Notes: generated from the sequence alone by a model not told the origin. Numbered from the stretch's first letter, positions 18,632 through 27,207 are shown. The stretch: DNA of 64,000 bases from Clostridiales bacterium UBA3758 (GCA_002371675.1 DFGE01000022.1:124001-188000); one strand, 5' to 3'. Translations and numbers: made by a program.

Positions 18632-20011
18632 TCAGAAATCGAGCTTTTCCAGCTCTATCAGCGCGAGGATATAGACCTTCAGAGCCTCAAGCAGCCAGCT
18701 CACACAGGCGGCCTCGTCCGCACCGTGGATCGGGCCGGCGAAATCCGGAACCGGGCGGTCAAAATGCTCGGGGCCGAAGGAAACGGCATTCGGGAAATCG
18801 CGCGCGTAGGTGCCGCCGCCGATCGTAAAGGGCTCGGCGTTCTCACCGGTGACGTCGTTATAGGCCTTGATGCAGACCTGGATGGCGGGATTGTCAAGCG
18901 GCATGTAGAAGGGCGCGGCGTCGCGCTCGAGGCTGACATCTGCAAGCTCCCCCGCTCTCTCGCGGATGCCGGCGGCAATCTGCTCGCCGCTGGTGTTTGT
19001 GGGGTAGCGACTATCAAGGGACTGCACAATCCTGCCGTCCTCCACGCCGATCACGCCGCCCACGATGGTCAGCGGATCAAAGAGGCCGTCGTCCGCCTGG
19101 ACGCCGAGACCGCTGCCGTCGGTGTGGCGGTGGAGCGCGGCAAGCAGCTCGAGCAGCTTTTCCTCATCGCCGCTGCAGACCTTGTTCTCCAGTAGATAAT
19201 CGACCAGCTCTCCGATGGCGTTCACGGTGCCCTTTGGCATGGAGGCGTGGCCCGCCACGCCTTCAGCCGTGAGCTTCCAGAGGCCCTCGCCCGAAGCCTC
19301 GGCCGTGACGCGGCCTGCGGAGCAGAGCTTTTCTGCCCTCACCAGCGCTTCCGCCTTTGCGGGGATGGCATTCGGCGCGACGCCGCCGTGAATATCCACA
19401 ATATTCTCAAGCGCGACTTTCGCGCGCAGCGTACCGTGGAAGATACCCTTCTCACCGTTGACGAGGGGGAAATCCGCATCTGGGCTGAAGCAGAAGAGAG
19501 GCGGCTTATAGTTGGCGAGGTAGTATTCCACGTCGCCCATACCGGTCTCCTCGTTGGCCCCGAGCAGCGCGCGGATGGGATATTTGAGCGGAATGTTGTG
19601 TTCCTTAAGGTATTTGAGCGCGTAAAGGCAGATCACGCTCGGCCCCTTGTCATCCAGCACGCCGCGGCCGATGATCCAGTCCTCGCGCTCGCGCATCGTG
19701 AAGGGGTCGCCCGTCCAGCCGTCCGCCACCGGAACGACATCCAGATGCGTGATGGTGGCCAGATAGTCTTCACCCTCGCCGAGAGCAGCGTAGCCGATAT
19801 GATCCTCACAGTTGACCGCATTCAACCCGAGCTCCTCCGCGATCTGCAGCCCCAGGTCGAGCGCGGCTTTCGGTCCTGCGCCGAACGGCGCGCCGGGCGC
19901 GCTCTCGCCCTCTACGCTGTTTATCGCCACAAGGCGGGCAATATCCCGCAGAATGTTTTCCCGCTCGTTTTCGGCAAAGCGTTCCAGTTCCTTGCGCAGT
20001 TCAAGATCCAT
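18632..20011 (-). CDS. M20 dipeptidase, PepV/Sapep family
   Basis: 459 residues with the M20 metallopeptidase pattern of PepV/Sapep dipeptidases: metal ligands His89 and Asp91 in ITHLDVVPVADGW, Asp120 in GRGVLDDKGPS, the catalytic Glu pair at 154-155 in GANEETGMGD, and late GGGTYAR and GAD motifs. It should be a cytosolic enzyme cleaving dipeptides with a di-metal centre. ATG 20011 follows AAGGAGG. It has its own promoter (TTGAAA-17-TATAGT) and a hairpin behind it, so it is a single-gene transcript. Confidence 0.92.
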   Translation of the reverse strand: MDLELRKELERFAENERENILRDIARLVAINSVEGESAPGAPFGAGPKAALDLGLQIAEELGLNAVNCEDHIGYAALGEGEDYLATITHLDVVPVADGWTGDPFTMREREDWIIGRGVLDDKGPSVICLYALKYLKEHNIPLKYPIRALLGANEETGMGDVEYYLANYKPPLFCFSPDADFPLVNGEKGIFHGTLRAKVALENIVDIHGGVAPNAIPAKAEALVRAEKLCSAGRVTAEASGEGLWKLTAEGVAGHASMPKGTVNAIGELVDYLLENKVCSGDEEKLLELLAALHRHTDGSGLGVQADDGLFDPLTIVGGVIGVEDGRIVQSLDSRYPTNTSGEQIAAGIRERAGELADVSLERDAAPFYMPLDNPAIQVCIKAYNDVTGENAEPFTIGGGTYARDFPNAVSFGPEHFDRPVPDFAGPIHGADEAACVSWLLEALKVYILALIELEKLDF

Positions 20012-20069
20012 AATTTGCCTCCTTATCCTTTCGCCACATAGGGTGCGTCATATTTCATTGCTGATTGAA

Positions 20070-20098
20070 ACTATAGCAGATTGAGCTCCCGCTTTCAA
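20070..20098 (-). promoter_or_regulatory. SigA-type promoter of the dipeptidase gene
   Basis: Minus strand TTGAAA (20093-20098) and TATAGT (20070-20075) with a 17-base spacer, 59 bases before the ATG. Confidence 0.7.
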
Positions 20099-20112
20099 GT
20101 GGGGACGAAAAT

Positions 20113-20144
20113 GATCCCTCCGGGAAGTCGTGCCCGAAGGGATC
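20113..20144 (-). terminator. Terminator of plsY
   Basis: Stem GATCCCTTCGGG / CCCGGAGGGATC with one wobble, followed on the minus strand by ATTTTC, starts 9 bases after the plsY stop. Confidence 0.75.
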
Positions 20145-20152
20145 GCAACGAT

Positions 20153-20791
20153 TCATTTCTTGCGCCGGATCAGGTGCTTTGCCTTGTCCTTTGCGACGGC
20201 CGCAGCCTTGAAATCCGGTTCCGTACCGTCAATGAGGCGCTTGATGTTGCCGCGGTGCTGGAAGATGGCCAATGCCCCGGCAAAGCAGGCAAGAATGAGT
20301 TTTGGCGTGCTCAGGCCAAAAACCAGCGCAAGCACAGCGATCGCAACCGCTGCGGCAATGGAACCGGCGGAGACCTTCTTCGTCGCGAAGGCCACGATCA
20401 GAAACACGATGACGATCCCGACGAAAACACGCCAGTCGATAAACAGTCCGATAATCGCACCTGTCGAGATACCCTTGCCGCCCTTGAAATCATGAAAGAG
20501 CGGATAGCAATGGCCGCCCATGCATGCGACGCCGCTTGCCAGAACGCCCCAGTCGCCCAGAAGACGATAGCCGAGATACAGCGCGAGCGCGGTCTTGAGC
20601 ATATCGCAGCCGAGCGTCAAAAAGCCCGCTCCGAGGCCGAAGACACGCGCCATATTGGTCGCTCCGGCGTTCCCGCTGCCGGACTTCCGCACGTCACGCC
20701 CGAAGCTGAACTTGCTGAGCAGGACCGAAGAACTCAGCGAACCCAGGAAATAACCGACGACGATCACGATCACGTATTTGAGTACAGTCAT
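20153..20791 (-). CDS. plsY: Glycerol-3-phosphate acyltransferase PlsY
   Basis: 212 residues, five or so membrane segments. It shows the PlsY motifs: SGNAGATN at 39-46 and GGHCYPLFHDFKGGKG at about 92-107. PlsY transfers the acyl group from acyl-phosphate to sn-glycerol-3-phosphate at the membrane, the first committed step of phospholipid synthesis in most Firmicutes. The C-terminus is Lys/Arg-rich and a little longer than usual. It stands alone between its own promoter and a terminator. Confidence 0.94.
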   Translation of the reverse strand: MTVLKYVIVIVVGYFLGSLSSSVLLSKFSFGRDVRKSGSGNAGATNMARVFGLGAGFLTLGCDMLKTALALYLGYRLLGDWGVLASGVACMGGHCYPLFHDFKGGKGISTGAIIGLFIDWRVFVGIVIVFLIVAFATKKVSAGSIAAAVAIAVLALVFGLSTPKLILACFAGALAIFQHRGNIKRLIDGTEPDFKAAAVAKDKAKHLIRRKK

Positions 20792-20827
20792 ACAGATCCC
20801 TCGATCAAGTGTGTTTTCACTGTATTC

Positions 20828-20856
20828 ACTATACGCCGACAGGAGCGGCTTTTCAA
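20828..20856 (-). promoter_or_regulatory. SigA-type promoter of plsY
   Basis: Minus strand TTGAAA (20851-20856) and TATAGT (20828-20833) separated by 17 bases; same boxes as the dipeptidase promoter. Confidence 0.7.
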
Positions 20857-20880
20857 GCGAATCGCTTGACAGTTTTCAGA

Positions 20881-21528
20881 TTATTCAAATTGCACGCGAT
20901 CAAAAAAACTCCAGGGTTCCGCCTCCGGAGGCGGCAGCGTAAAGCTCATCTCCCCGCCGCTCACGGGATGGAAAAAGCGCAGAGCACAGGAAAAAAGAGC
21001 CAGGGGCCAGGGATCACCGCGGGTGCTGTATTTGCGCTCCCCGGCCAGCTCCCAGCCGTGCGCGGCAAACTGGCAGCGGATCTGATGCGTGCGCCCCGTC
21101 TCCAGCGTGATGCGTACAAGGCTCAAGTCTCCGGCAGAGCCCAGGCGGCGGTAGCGCAGCCGCGCCTCCAGGACGCCCTTGCCGGGGGTATCTGTGACGA
21201 AGGACATCTTCCTCGCCTTGTCACGGTACATAAGATCGCACAGCGCACCTGTCTCTCCCGGATCGCCGTGGATAACGGCAAGATATTCCTTCTCAAACTC
21301 CCCGTCCCTGATCTGACGGGAGAGCTCCCCCGCCGCTTCCCTGCTGCGCGCGAGCAGCATAAGGCCGCCCACGACGCGGTCGAGCCTGTGAACAGTATAA
21401 ACCTCTGCCTGCGCATCGCCCAGCGCCCCTCGCACGAGCGAGGGCATGCCGCCCGGCTCGTCGGTCGAGAGTACGCCGGCCGGTTTTCTGCAGAGGAGGA
21501 TCGCCTCGTCCCGATAGAGGATCTGCAC
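20881..21528 (-). CDS. RluA-family pseudouridine synthase
   Basis: About 215 residues from a GTG start at 21528, which has AAGGGA six bases upstream and yields the common family beginning (QILYRDEAILLCRKPAG). An ATG at 21579 is in frame and would add 17 basic residues but has no ribosome site. The catalytic motif HRLD (Asp50) with GGLMLLARS, and the late GRTHQIRCQFAAHG motif, define the RluA family, which converts specific uridines in rRNA or tRNA to pseudouridine. The S4 domain of RluD is absent, so it is a short type. The exact RNA target cannot be read from sequence. Confidence 0.9.
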   Translation of the reverse strand: MQILYRDEAILLCRKPAGVLSTDEPGGMPSLVRGALGDAQAEVYTVHRLDRVVGGLMLLARSREAAGELSRQIRDGEFEKEYLAVIHGDPGETGALCDLMYRDKARKMSFVTDTPGKGVLEARLRYRRLGSAGDLSLVRITLETGRTHQIRCQFAAHGWELAGERKYSTRGDPWPLALFSCALRFFHPVSGGEMSFTLPPPEAEPWSFFDRVQFE

Positions 21529-21852
21529 GCACTGTCCCTTCTTTCGCGGTATTCTGCGTGATCGCTCCTGTCGTGCCATGGAACGGGAGCGTCGCTTTTT
21601 GTATTATAACATAGGCGTGAAGCGGCTATGTTATATAATATCATGTTTTTCGGTTGCCGCGTCAGCGGCGAGCGAAATGGCGATAAAAAATGATTGATGT
21701 GCCTGCACAGACTGTCGGCTTGATTGAAGGTTTAATTGGCACATCAATAATAACCGCCTTGCAGTTATTATAACATAGACGTACTTGCCCTTGCAAACAG
21801 CTTCTTTTGTGGTAAAATTAGATTACAATAATCATCTGAGAGGTAAGATCGA
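21529..21852. other. Intergenic region with inverted and direct repeats
   Basis: No convincing gene. It holds a 10-bp perfect inverted repeat (TATAACATAG ... CTATGTTATA, 21605-21635), an 11-bp one (ATTGATGTGCC ... GGCACATCAAT, 21693-21748) and a short one (TAATAAC/GTTATTA, 21749-21771). The sequence TATTATAACATAG occurs twice (21602 and 21766). On the minus strand it reads as an extended -10, TGTTATAAT, the first copy being 70 bases before the GTG of the pseudouridine synthase gene. A plus-strand -10, TAAAAT at 21823-21828, serves the methyltransferase gene. Confidence 0.6.
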
Positions 21853-23055
21853 ATGCGTGAAGCCGAAGCCTGTCCCTACGCAGCCGCGTGCGGAGGCTGC
21901 CAGTACCAGGGCGTCCCTTATGCCGAACAGCTCCGGCGCAAGCAGGCGCGGATCGAGGCTCTGCTCTCTCCCTTCGCCGCGGTGCGGCCGATCCTCGGGA
22001 TGGAAGATCCCTTTCATTACCGCAATAAGGTGCACGCGGCCTTCGCGCTCGACGGGCGGCGAAGGGTAGTCTCCGGCATCTACCGCGCAGGCAGTCATGC
22101 GATCGTACCGGTCAGGCGCTGCCTGATCGAGGACGAAACAGCGGACCGGATCATCGAGGATATCCGGAAATTGATCCCGGAATTCAATCTCCGGGTTTTC
22201 GACGAGCGCAGCGGCAGCGGCTGGCTTCGTCACGTACTGGTACGCCGCGGCTTTACGAGCGGTGAAGTCATGGTCGTACTCGTGGCTGTCGATCCGGTCT
22301 TCAAGCTGCAGAAGCCCTTTCTCAACAAGCTCCTTTCCCTGCATCCGGAGATCACAACAGTTGTGCTCAATCTCAACGACCGCTTCGGGCCCGTCGTGCT
22401 CGGGACCAGAGAGAAGGTGCTGTACGGCCCCGGCTCTATCGTAGATACCCTCTGCGGGCATCGTTTCCGCATTTCCGCACGCTCTTTCTATCAGATCAAT
22501 CCCGTACAGACCGAGAAGCTCTATCGGACGGCGGTTGACTTTGCCGGGCTGACCGGAAAAGAGACTGTGCTCGACGCCTACTGCGGCATCGGCACCATCG
22601 GCATCACTGCATCGGAGAAAGCCGGGCAGGTTGTCGGTGTTGAGCTCAACCGCGCCGCCGTGAAGGATGCCATCGCCAACGTGCGGCTCAACGGTATTCG
22701 GAACTGCTGGTTCACCGCCGGGGATGCGGGAGAATACATGGAGCAGATGGCCGCGGAGGGGACGCGTCCTGACGTTGTGTTCCTTGATCCGCCCCGCTCC
22801 GGGAGCGACGAGCGCTTCCTCTCCTCTCTGATCCGTTCCTCGCCGAGCCGCGTCGTCTATGTCTCCTGCGGCCCCGATACGCTTGCGCGCGATCTCGCCT
22901 TCCTCACGCGCGGCGGCTATCGCGTGGAGGCCATCCAGCCTGTGGATATGTTCCCCTGGACGGAGCATGTGGAGACGGTATGCTGCTTGTACCGCCAAAA
23001 AGACAAGTTCATTTCATTGCCGTATGAACCGAAAGATATGGAGTGTCTGAAATAG
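21853..23055 (+). CDS. 23S rRNA (uracil-5-)-methyltransferase, RlmD/RlmCD type
   Basis: 400 residues of the RumA/TrmA family. Four cysteines for a [4Fe-4S] cluster are visible (C7, C13, C16, C90). The SAM fold carries VLDAYCGIGTIG near 239, the FLDPPRSG motif near 313 and the catalytic Cys in YVSCGPDTLARD (about 339). Members methylate C5 of uridines in 23S rRNA. The usual N-terminal TRAM domain is missing: the protein begins directly with the cysteine cluster. The ATG follows a GAGAGGT ribosome site. The next genes start 34 bases (small ORF) and 194 bases (luxS) after its stop and may share transcription. Confidence 0.92.
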   Translation: MREAEACPYAAACGGCQYQGVPYAEQLRRKQARIEALLSPFAAVRPILGMEDPFHYRNKVHAAFALDGRRRVVSGIYRAGSHAIVPVRRCLIEDETADRIIEDIRKLIPEFNLRVFDERSGSGWLRHVLVRRGFTSGEVMVVLVAVDPVFKLQKPFLNKLLSLHPEITTVVLNLNDRFGPVVLGTREKVLYGPGSIVDTLCGHRFRISARSFYQINPVQTEKLYRTAVDFAGLTGKETVLDAYCGIGTIGITASEKAGQVVGVELNRAAVKDAIANVRLNGIRNCWFTAGDAGEYMEQMAAEGTRPDVVFLDPPRSGSDERFLSSLIRSSPSRVVYVSCGPDTLARDLAFLTRGGYRVEAIQPVDMFPWTEHVETVCCLYRQKDKFISLPYEPKDMECLK

Positions 23056-23089
23056 ATGTAATAAACTAAGTATTATCAAGGAGGCTATC

Positions 23090-23209
23090 ATGGATGATTA
23101 TACAAAGTCGCTTTCCCTGAATTCCGGAAACAAGCGTATGCCGAGCGAAACCGCTTTTATCAAAAACTCTTCCTGTGCACAGTATTCTTTTGAGAACGCA
23201 GGAAATTGA
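23090..23209 (+). CDS. Small ORF (39 residues) with strong ribosome site, upstream of luxS
   Basis: ATG 23090 is preceded by AAGGAGG (23078-23084) at ideal spacing and the frame runs 39 codons to TGA 23207-23209, 40 bases before luxS. The peptide is polar, rich in Ser and Asn, with one Cys and no membrane segment or signal peptide. I do not recognise it. It may be a real small protein, or a leader ORF through which luxS translation is adjusted. The evidence for expression is the ribosome site and its position only. Confidence 0.5.
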   Translation: MDDYTKSLSLNSGNKRMPSETAFIKNSSCAQYSFENAGN

Positions 23210-23249
23210 ACACGAGATCCCTTTGGGACACGAAAAGGAGGAAATCAAT

Positions 23250-23774
23250 ATGGAACTCATCCAGAGCTTTTCCGTAGACCACACCCGCATCATCCCCGGT
23301 ATTTTTACCAGCAGGGTCGATCACCTGGGCGACCACACGGTAACGACTTATGACATCCGGCTGAAACGGCCGAACAGGGAGCCTGTTATTGATGTGGCGG
23401 CAATGCACTCCCTGGAGCATATCATTGCAACGTATCTGCGCAACGATCCCGCCTGGAAGGATGAGGTCGTATATTGGGGACCGATGGGCTGTTTGACCGG
23501 GTTTTATCTGATCCTCAAGGGCAAACGCGCGCCGGAGGAGCTCTATGAGCTGATGCTGCGCAGCTTCAAATCTGTACAAGACGCCGCGGAGGTGCCGGGT
23601 GCCACAGCGGTAAACTGCGGGCACTATCTCATGCACAATCTGGAGATGGCAAAATGGTATGCGAAGGAGTTTGCCGCCTATCTGGAAGCGAATGCCGGGA
23701 ACAGCGCCATCTTCAGCTATCCCAAAGCGGAACGCCTTGTAACGGAAGGCGGGCAGCATTTCTTTGATTCGTAA
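23250..23774 (+). CDS. luxS: S-ribosylhomocysteine lyase LuxS
   Basis: 174 residues. The metal site HSLEH (His53, His57), the catalytic Cys81 in GPMGCLTGFYL and the third ligand Cys123 in NCGHYL are all present. LuxS cleaves S-ribosylhomocysteine to homocysteine and DPD, the precursor of autoinducer-2, in the activated methyl cycle. Start chosen at ATG 23250 because AAAGGAGG lies at 23234-23241; an in-frame ATG at 23175 falls inside the small upstream ORF. No pfs/mtnN gene is nearby. The next gene starts 8 bases after the stop. Confidence 0.95.
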   Translation: MELIQSFSVDHTRIIPGIFTSRVDHLGDHTVTTYDIRLKRPNREPVIDVAAMHSLEHIIATYLRNDPAWKDEVVYWGPMGCLTGFYLILKGKRAPEELYELMLRSFKSVQDAAEVPGATAVNCGHYLMHNLEMAKWYAKEFAAYLEANAGNSAIFSYPKAERLVTEGGQHFFDS

Positions 23775-23782
23775 GGGATTCG

Positions 23783-24472
23783 ATGCCGCAAGGCTATAAA
23801 TCAGGATTGGAGCATGTGATGATAAGCATGATAACGTTTGTTTTGGAGCAGTTGAAGCGCTACAGTCTCAAAGAAAAGGATCTCGGCGCGTTCGCAAAGA
23901 TCGACAAAAACGGCATGCATTTCAAGATCCGCGTCTTCGACGTGGAAAAGCTCGGGAATCTCTCCATTGTGGAGATGAACGCGATGCTGGGACTGATGAA
24001 GATGGAGACGATCGTTTTGACGCCGCTGGAGGTCGATATGCCGCTGTTTTCCTTTGACGGCATCCGGGCAATGGGCAGCAGCACACTGCTTCTCGAGCTC
24101 TATGATACGCAGCTTCAGCCCTATGACTGCAGCGCGTTCGAAGCGATCAAGGACAAGTACGCCCACCTGCCGGACCGGCAGACGGAGCCAAGGTGGTACG
24201 ATCCCCTGCATCTGCCGGGAACGCTCTCCAAGAAGGGCAGGAATATCTCCGCAGGGCTGGAGGCTCTGGAGAAAGAATTCATGAGCGCGTATATGCAGGC
24301 CATCCCCGGCGCAGCGCCCTGCAGCCGCGAGCAGAAGCAGGCCAAGGTGTATGACTACGCAGACAAACTGGTAAAGCTGGGCGGCCCCGCAATCGATCAA
24401 TTCAAGAAGATGATCGGCGAGGAAGAGGCGGCGCTGCTGTTCAAGAAGTACATCTTTGGGGCGCAGGACTGA
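23783..24472 (+). CDS. Uncharacterised protein co-transcribed with luxS
   Basis: 229 residues from ATG 23783 (AAGGGA five bases before); ATG 23819 with GGAG is an alternative that would remove 12 residues. It is soluble, mixed alpha/beta, with no signal or membrane segment. I do not recognise the family. A central stretch (LTPLEVDMPLFSFDG ... LLELYDTQLQP, about residues 80-117) loosely recalls the Pro-Leu-Phe-x-x-Asp ... Asp-x-x-Pro pattern of ferredoxin-dependent bilin reductases, but this is a weak resemblance and not an assignment. It lies 8 bases after luxS and ends at a terminator, so it is probably the last gene of that transcript. Confidence 0.7.
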   Translation: MPQGYKSGLEHVMISMITFVLEQLKRYSLKEKDLGAFAKIDKNGMHFKIRVFDVEKLGNLSIVEMNAMLGLMKMETIVLTPLEVDMPLFSFDGIRAMGSSTLLLELYDTQLQPYDCSAFEAIKDKYAHLPDRQTEPRWYDPLHLPGTLSKKGRNISAGLEALEKEFMSAYMQAIPGAAPCSREQKQAKVYDYADKLVKLGGPAIDQFKKMIGEEEAALLFKKYIFGAQD

Positions 24473-24496
24473 CGAAAAAATCCTCGAAGACAACTC

Positions 24497-24533
24497 AAAA
24501 AGTGCGTGCGCGAAATCCGCGTGCGCGCTTTTT
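24497..24533 (+). terminator. Terminator after the luxS-linked gene
   Basis: RNA stem AAAAAGTGCGTGCGCG / CGCGTGCGCGCTTTTT closes through G-U wobbles over a 5-base loop and ends in a T-run, 25 bases after the stop at 24472. Confidence 0.8.
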
Positions 24534-24732
24534 ATCATGTCATGCGCAAAATTCACGTTTTGATATGCACATTTACCTATTTCGGTTTAGTACTTTCATA
24601 GAATACACCATTTTGCGTTTCATTGCATTAATTTCATGATTTCAAATCTATTGAGTCCATAATCGGGCGTAATTTGCCTGAATTTGCAAAAGGCGCAACT
24701 TTTTCGTAAATATATGCCAGAAAATCGCCGGC

Positions 24733-24762
24733 TTGCAAGCTGCAGTCAGAGCATGTTATACT
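24733..24762 (+). promoter_or_regulatory. Promoter with extended -10
   Basis: TTGCAA (24733-24738) and TATACT (24757-24762) with an 18-base spacer and a TG one base before the -10. The next start codon is at 24840. Confidence 0.75.
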
Positions 24763-24839
24763 CTGTACACAGGCAGACAAAACCGCTGTCCTCCGGTTGG
24801 AAATCCGCCGGAGGACAGGATGCCGGAAAGGAGGAGGAA

Positions 24840-25247
24840 ATGGACGACAACATCGGATTGGCATATGACGCCGGAGAAGAGGCGCTCGTACATCTCAGAC
24901 GCGCAGAGGATCTCCTCGGCAAAGCCAGCGCATGGGGAGTCTGGGATATCATCGGCGGCGGGATCATCTCCTCCCTGTTCAAGCACAGCCGCATGGACGA
25001 CGCGGAAAGCGAACTAAATCAGGCGCGCTCCGCTCTGCGCCGCTACTGCAGCAGGCTGGAAGGCGTCGCAAGCCTGGAGCATATCGAGGTGCACACAGGC
25101 GCTCTCTTGACTTTCGCGGACTTCTTCTGCGACGGATTCCTTGCAGACGTGCTGGTGCAGAGCCGGATCGAAGACGCACGTCAGCAGTTGCAGGAAGTGA
25201 TCGATGCGGTGAGGGAATCCCAACGGCAGCTGCGCGCGCTGCTATAA
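24840..25247 (+). CDS. Uncharacterised small helical protein
   Basis: 135 residues from ATG 24840, which follows AAAGGAGGAGG; an upstream in-frame ATG (24684) lies before the promoter and is rejected. The protein is acidic and mainly helical, with a glycine-rich centre (WGVWDIIGGGIISSLFKHS, about residues 36-54) between two helical, Gln/Arg-rich halves. The central motif recurs in unnamed Firmicutes proteins I recall, but I know of no function. There is no signal peptide and no clear membrane segment. It lies 88 bases upstream of the hflK-like gene and may share its transcript. Confidence 0.75.
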   Translation: MDDNIGLAYDAGEEALVHLRRAEDLLGKASAWGVWDIIGGGIISSLFKHSRMDDAESELNQARSALRRYCSRLEGVASLEHIEVHTGALLTFADFFCDGFLADVLVQSRIEDARQQLQEVIDAVRESQRQLRALL

Positions 25248-25335
25248 GCAGATCTCCTTGCAAATACGCGCGTATTCCGATATACTTTTCTCAAAGCATG
25301 CAGCAGACCGAAAAACACAGAAAGGATGATTGCGC

Positions 25336-26316
25336 ATGAATGAAACCAGAGCACCCGGTCCAAAGCGCAGCGCCGCGCCCGGGTGGCAGAAAAAGCTGCT
25401 GAACGGGGTCAAGATCGCCGTGGCGGTGATCCTTGTCGCCATTGTCTTCTTCGGCGCGTTCTACAATGTCTCCGAGCAGCAGAACGCCGTCGTGACCATG
25501 TTCGGCAAGGTGGTGCGCACGGACACCGCCGGACTGCACTTCAAAATCCCCCTCGTGCAGCAGGTGCGCATGGTGGATATCACCACGCACGGCACCGGCA
25601 TCGGCTACACCGTCTCTGCCACCGGCCAGAACATCACCGACACGACCAACGGCATTATGATCACCAGCGACTTCAATCTCATCAACATCGACTTCTACAT
25701 GGAATACCGTGTAAACGATCCCGTGGCCTACCTCTACAATTCGCGCCACCCCGAGGATATCCTCAAGAACATCGCCCTTGCGGCGATCCGCAGCACCGTG
25801 ATCAACTACACGGTGGACGAGGCCATGACCACCGGGAAAAGCGCCATCCAGAGTGAAGTAAAGAGCATGATGGTGGAGGAGCTCAACGAGCAGAACATCG
25901 GCCTGCAGGTTGTGAACATCACGATCCAGGACGCCGCTCCCCCGACGGACGAGATCATCCGCGCCTTCAAGAACGTAGAGACCGCCAAGCAGGGCGCCGA
26001 GACCACCATCAACCAGGCTCGCAAGTATGAAAACGAGCAGATCCCCGCGGCCGAAGCCCAGGCTGACCGCATCGTACAGAATGCAGAAGCACAGAAGGCC
26101 GCCCGTATCGCGGAGGCCGAAGGCCAGGTGGCGCGCTTCAACGCCATGTTCGAGCAGTACGTGCTCAACCCGCTGATCACCAAGCAGCGCATGTTCTACG
26201 AGACCCTGGAGGATCTCCTGCCCGGTCTCAAGGTCATCATCACCGACGGCCAGACGCAGACCTTGCTGCCGCTGGATACCTTTACCGGAGCCGAGGCGGA
26301 AGGAGGCGAAGGATAA
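25336..26316 (+). CDS. hflK: HflK-like SPFH/band 7 membrane protein
   Basis: 326 residues: short cytoplasmic start, one membrane segment (about 28-47), then an SPFH (band 7) domain beginning FYNVSEQQNAVVTMFGKVV, and a C-terminal helical part rich in Ala, Glu and Gln (about 220-270). The pair with the next gene matches HflK/HflC, membrane proteins that assemble into large cages and modulate the FtsH protease. No ftsH is in the window. ATG 25336 follows AAAGGA; the TTG two codons earlier is less likely. It is followed directly by hflC. Confidence 0.88.
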   Translation: MNETRAPGPKRSAAPGWQKKLLNGVKIAVAVILVAIVFFGAFYNVSEQQNAVVTMFGKVVRTDTAGLHFKIPLVQQVRMVDITTHGTGIGYTVSATGQNITDTTNGIMITSDFNLINIDFYMEYRVNDPVAYLYNSRHPEDILKNIALAAIRSTVINYTVDEAMTTGKSAIQSEVKSMMVEELNEQNIGLQVVNITIQDAAPPTDEIIRAFKNVETAKQGAETTINQARKYENEQIPAAEAQADRIVQNAEAQKAARIAEAEGQVARFNAMFEQYVLNPLITKQRMFYETLEDLLPGLKVIITDGQTQTLLPLDTFTGAEAEGGEG

Positions 26317-27180
26317 ATGAAGAAAATACTTGTCATTCTGCTGATCCTTGCGCTGATCATTGTCGGCACATCGCTCTTCACCGTGGGGCCGAAGGAATAT
26401 GTGGCCGTGCGGGAATTCGGACGCATCGTGCGCATCATAGACACCCCGGGACTGTATCTCAAAACGCCCTTCATCCAGAGCACACAGCGCGTGAGCGCCG
26501 CCACGATCCTCTACGATATTCCGGCCTCCGACGTCATCACCAAGGACAAAAAGAGCATGATCTCCGACAACTTTGTGCTCTGGCGCGTAACTGACCCGAC
26601 GCTCTACATCCAAACGCTCAGCGCCATCGACGCCCGCGCAGAGGAGCGTATCGAGGCCGCCGTTTACAACTCCCTCAAAAAAATCATCTCCAGCATGACG
26701 CAGGAGGAGATCATCGCGGCGCGCGGCGAAAAGCTCAACTCCCTTGTCACCGAGGACGCCAACAACGACATCAAGATCTACGGTATTGAGATCCTGTCCT
26801 CCCAGATCAAGGCGCTCGACCTCCCGGACGACAACAAGGAGGCCGTGTTCTCCCGTATGATCTCCGAGCGCGAGAACATTGCCGCAGGCTACACGGCCGA
26901 GGGCAATGCCGAGGCGCAGAAGATCCGCAACGACACGGATAGACAGGTCTCCATCATGCTGGCAGAGGCAGAAAAGCAGGCCGCCCAGACCATCGGCGAA
27001 GGCGAGGCCGAGTACATGCGCATTCTGCAGGAGGCCTACAACAGTCCCGAAAAGGCGGAGTTCTACAACTTCATCCGCTCGCTCGACGCGCTCAAGATCT
27101 CGCTGCAGGGCGGCAACAAGACCCTGATCCTCGACAAGGATTCCGCCCTCGCACAGCTGCTCTACGGCATCATGGACTAA
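26317..27180 (+). CDS. hflC: HflC-like SPFH/band 7 membrane protein
   Basis: 287 residues with an N-terminal membrane segment (about 3-20), an SPFH domain starting TVGPKEYVAVREFGRIVRI and a helical C-terminal region with the family ending EFYNFIRSLDALK. It begins at the base after the HflK stop codon, with the ribosome site GGAGGCGAAGG inside the hflK end, so the two are translationally linked and probably make a hetero-oligomer. The transcript ends at the strong hairpin at 27208-27237. Confidence 0.9.
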   Translation: MKKILVILLILALIIVGTSLFTVGPKEYVAVREFGRIVRIIDTPGLYLKTPFIQSTQRVSAATILYDIPASDVITKDKKSMISDNFVLWRVTDPTLYIQTLSAIDARAEERIEAAVYNSLKKIISSMTQEEIIAARGEKLNSLVTEDANNDIKIYGIEILSSQIKALDLPDDNKEAVFSRMISERENIAAGYTAEGNAEAQKIRNDTDRQVSIMLAEAEKQAAQTIGEGEAEYMRILQEAYNSPEKAEFYNFIRSLDALKISLQGGNKTLILDKDSALAQLLYGIMD

Positions 27181-27207
27181 AAAGCCCCATATCAATGTAT
27201 TTCAAAA

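Larger units (their letters stand above)
24473..24839. other. AT-rich intergenic region with terminator and promoter
   Basis: Apart from the terminator at 24497-24533 and the promoter at 24733-24762, this 367-base stretch is visibly AT-richer than its surroundings. I see no gene with a ribosome site. A minus-strand frame around 24640-24730 reads through about 30 codons but has no start signal. Confidence 0.6.

Noticed and set aside
24473..24732. Hidden gene in the AT-rich gap
   Set aside because: Frames are short, lack ribosome sites and show no recognisable motif; only a terminator and a promoter could be supported.
24684..24839. Longer N-terminus for the small helical protein at 24840
   Set aside because: The in-frame ATG at 24684 lies upstream of the promoter, while 24840 has AAAGGAGGAGG.
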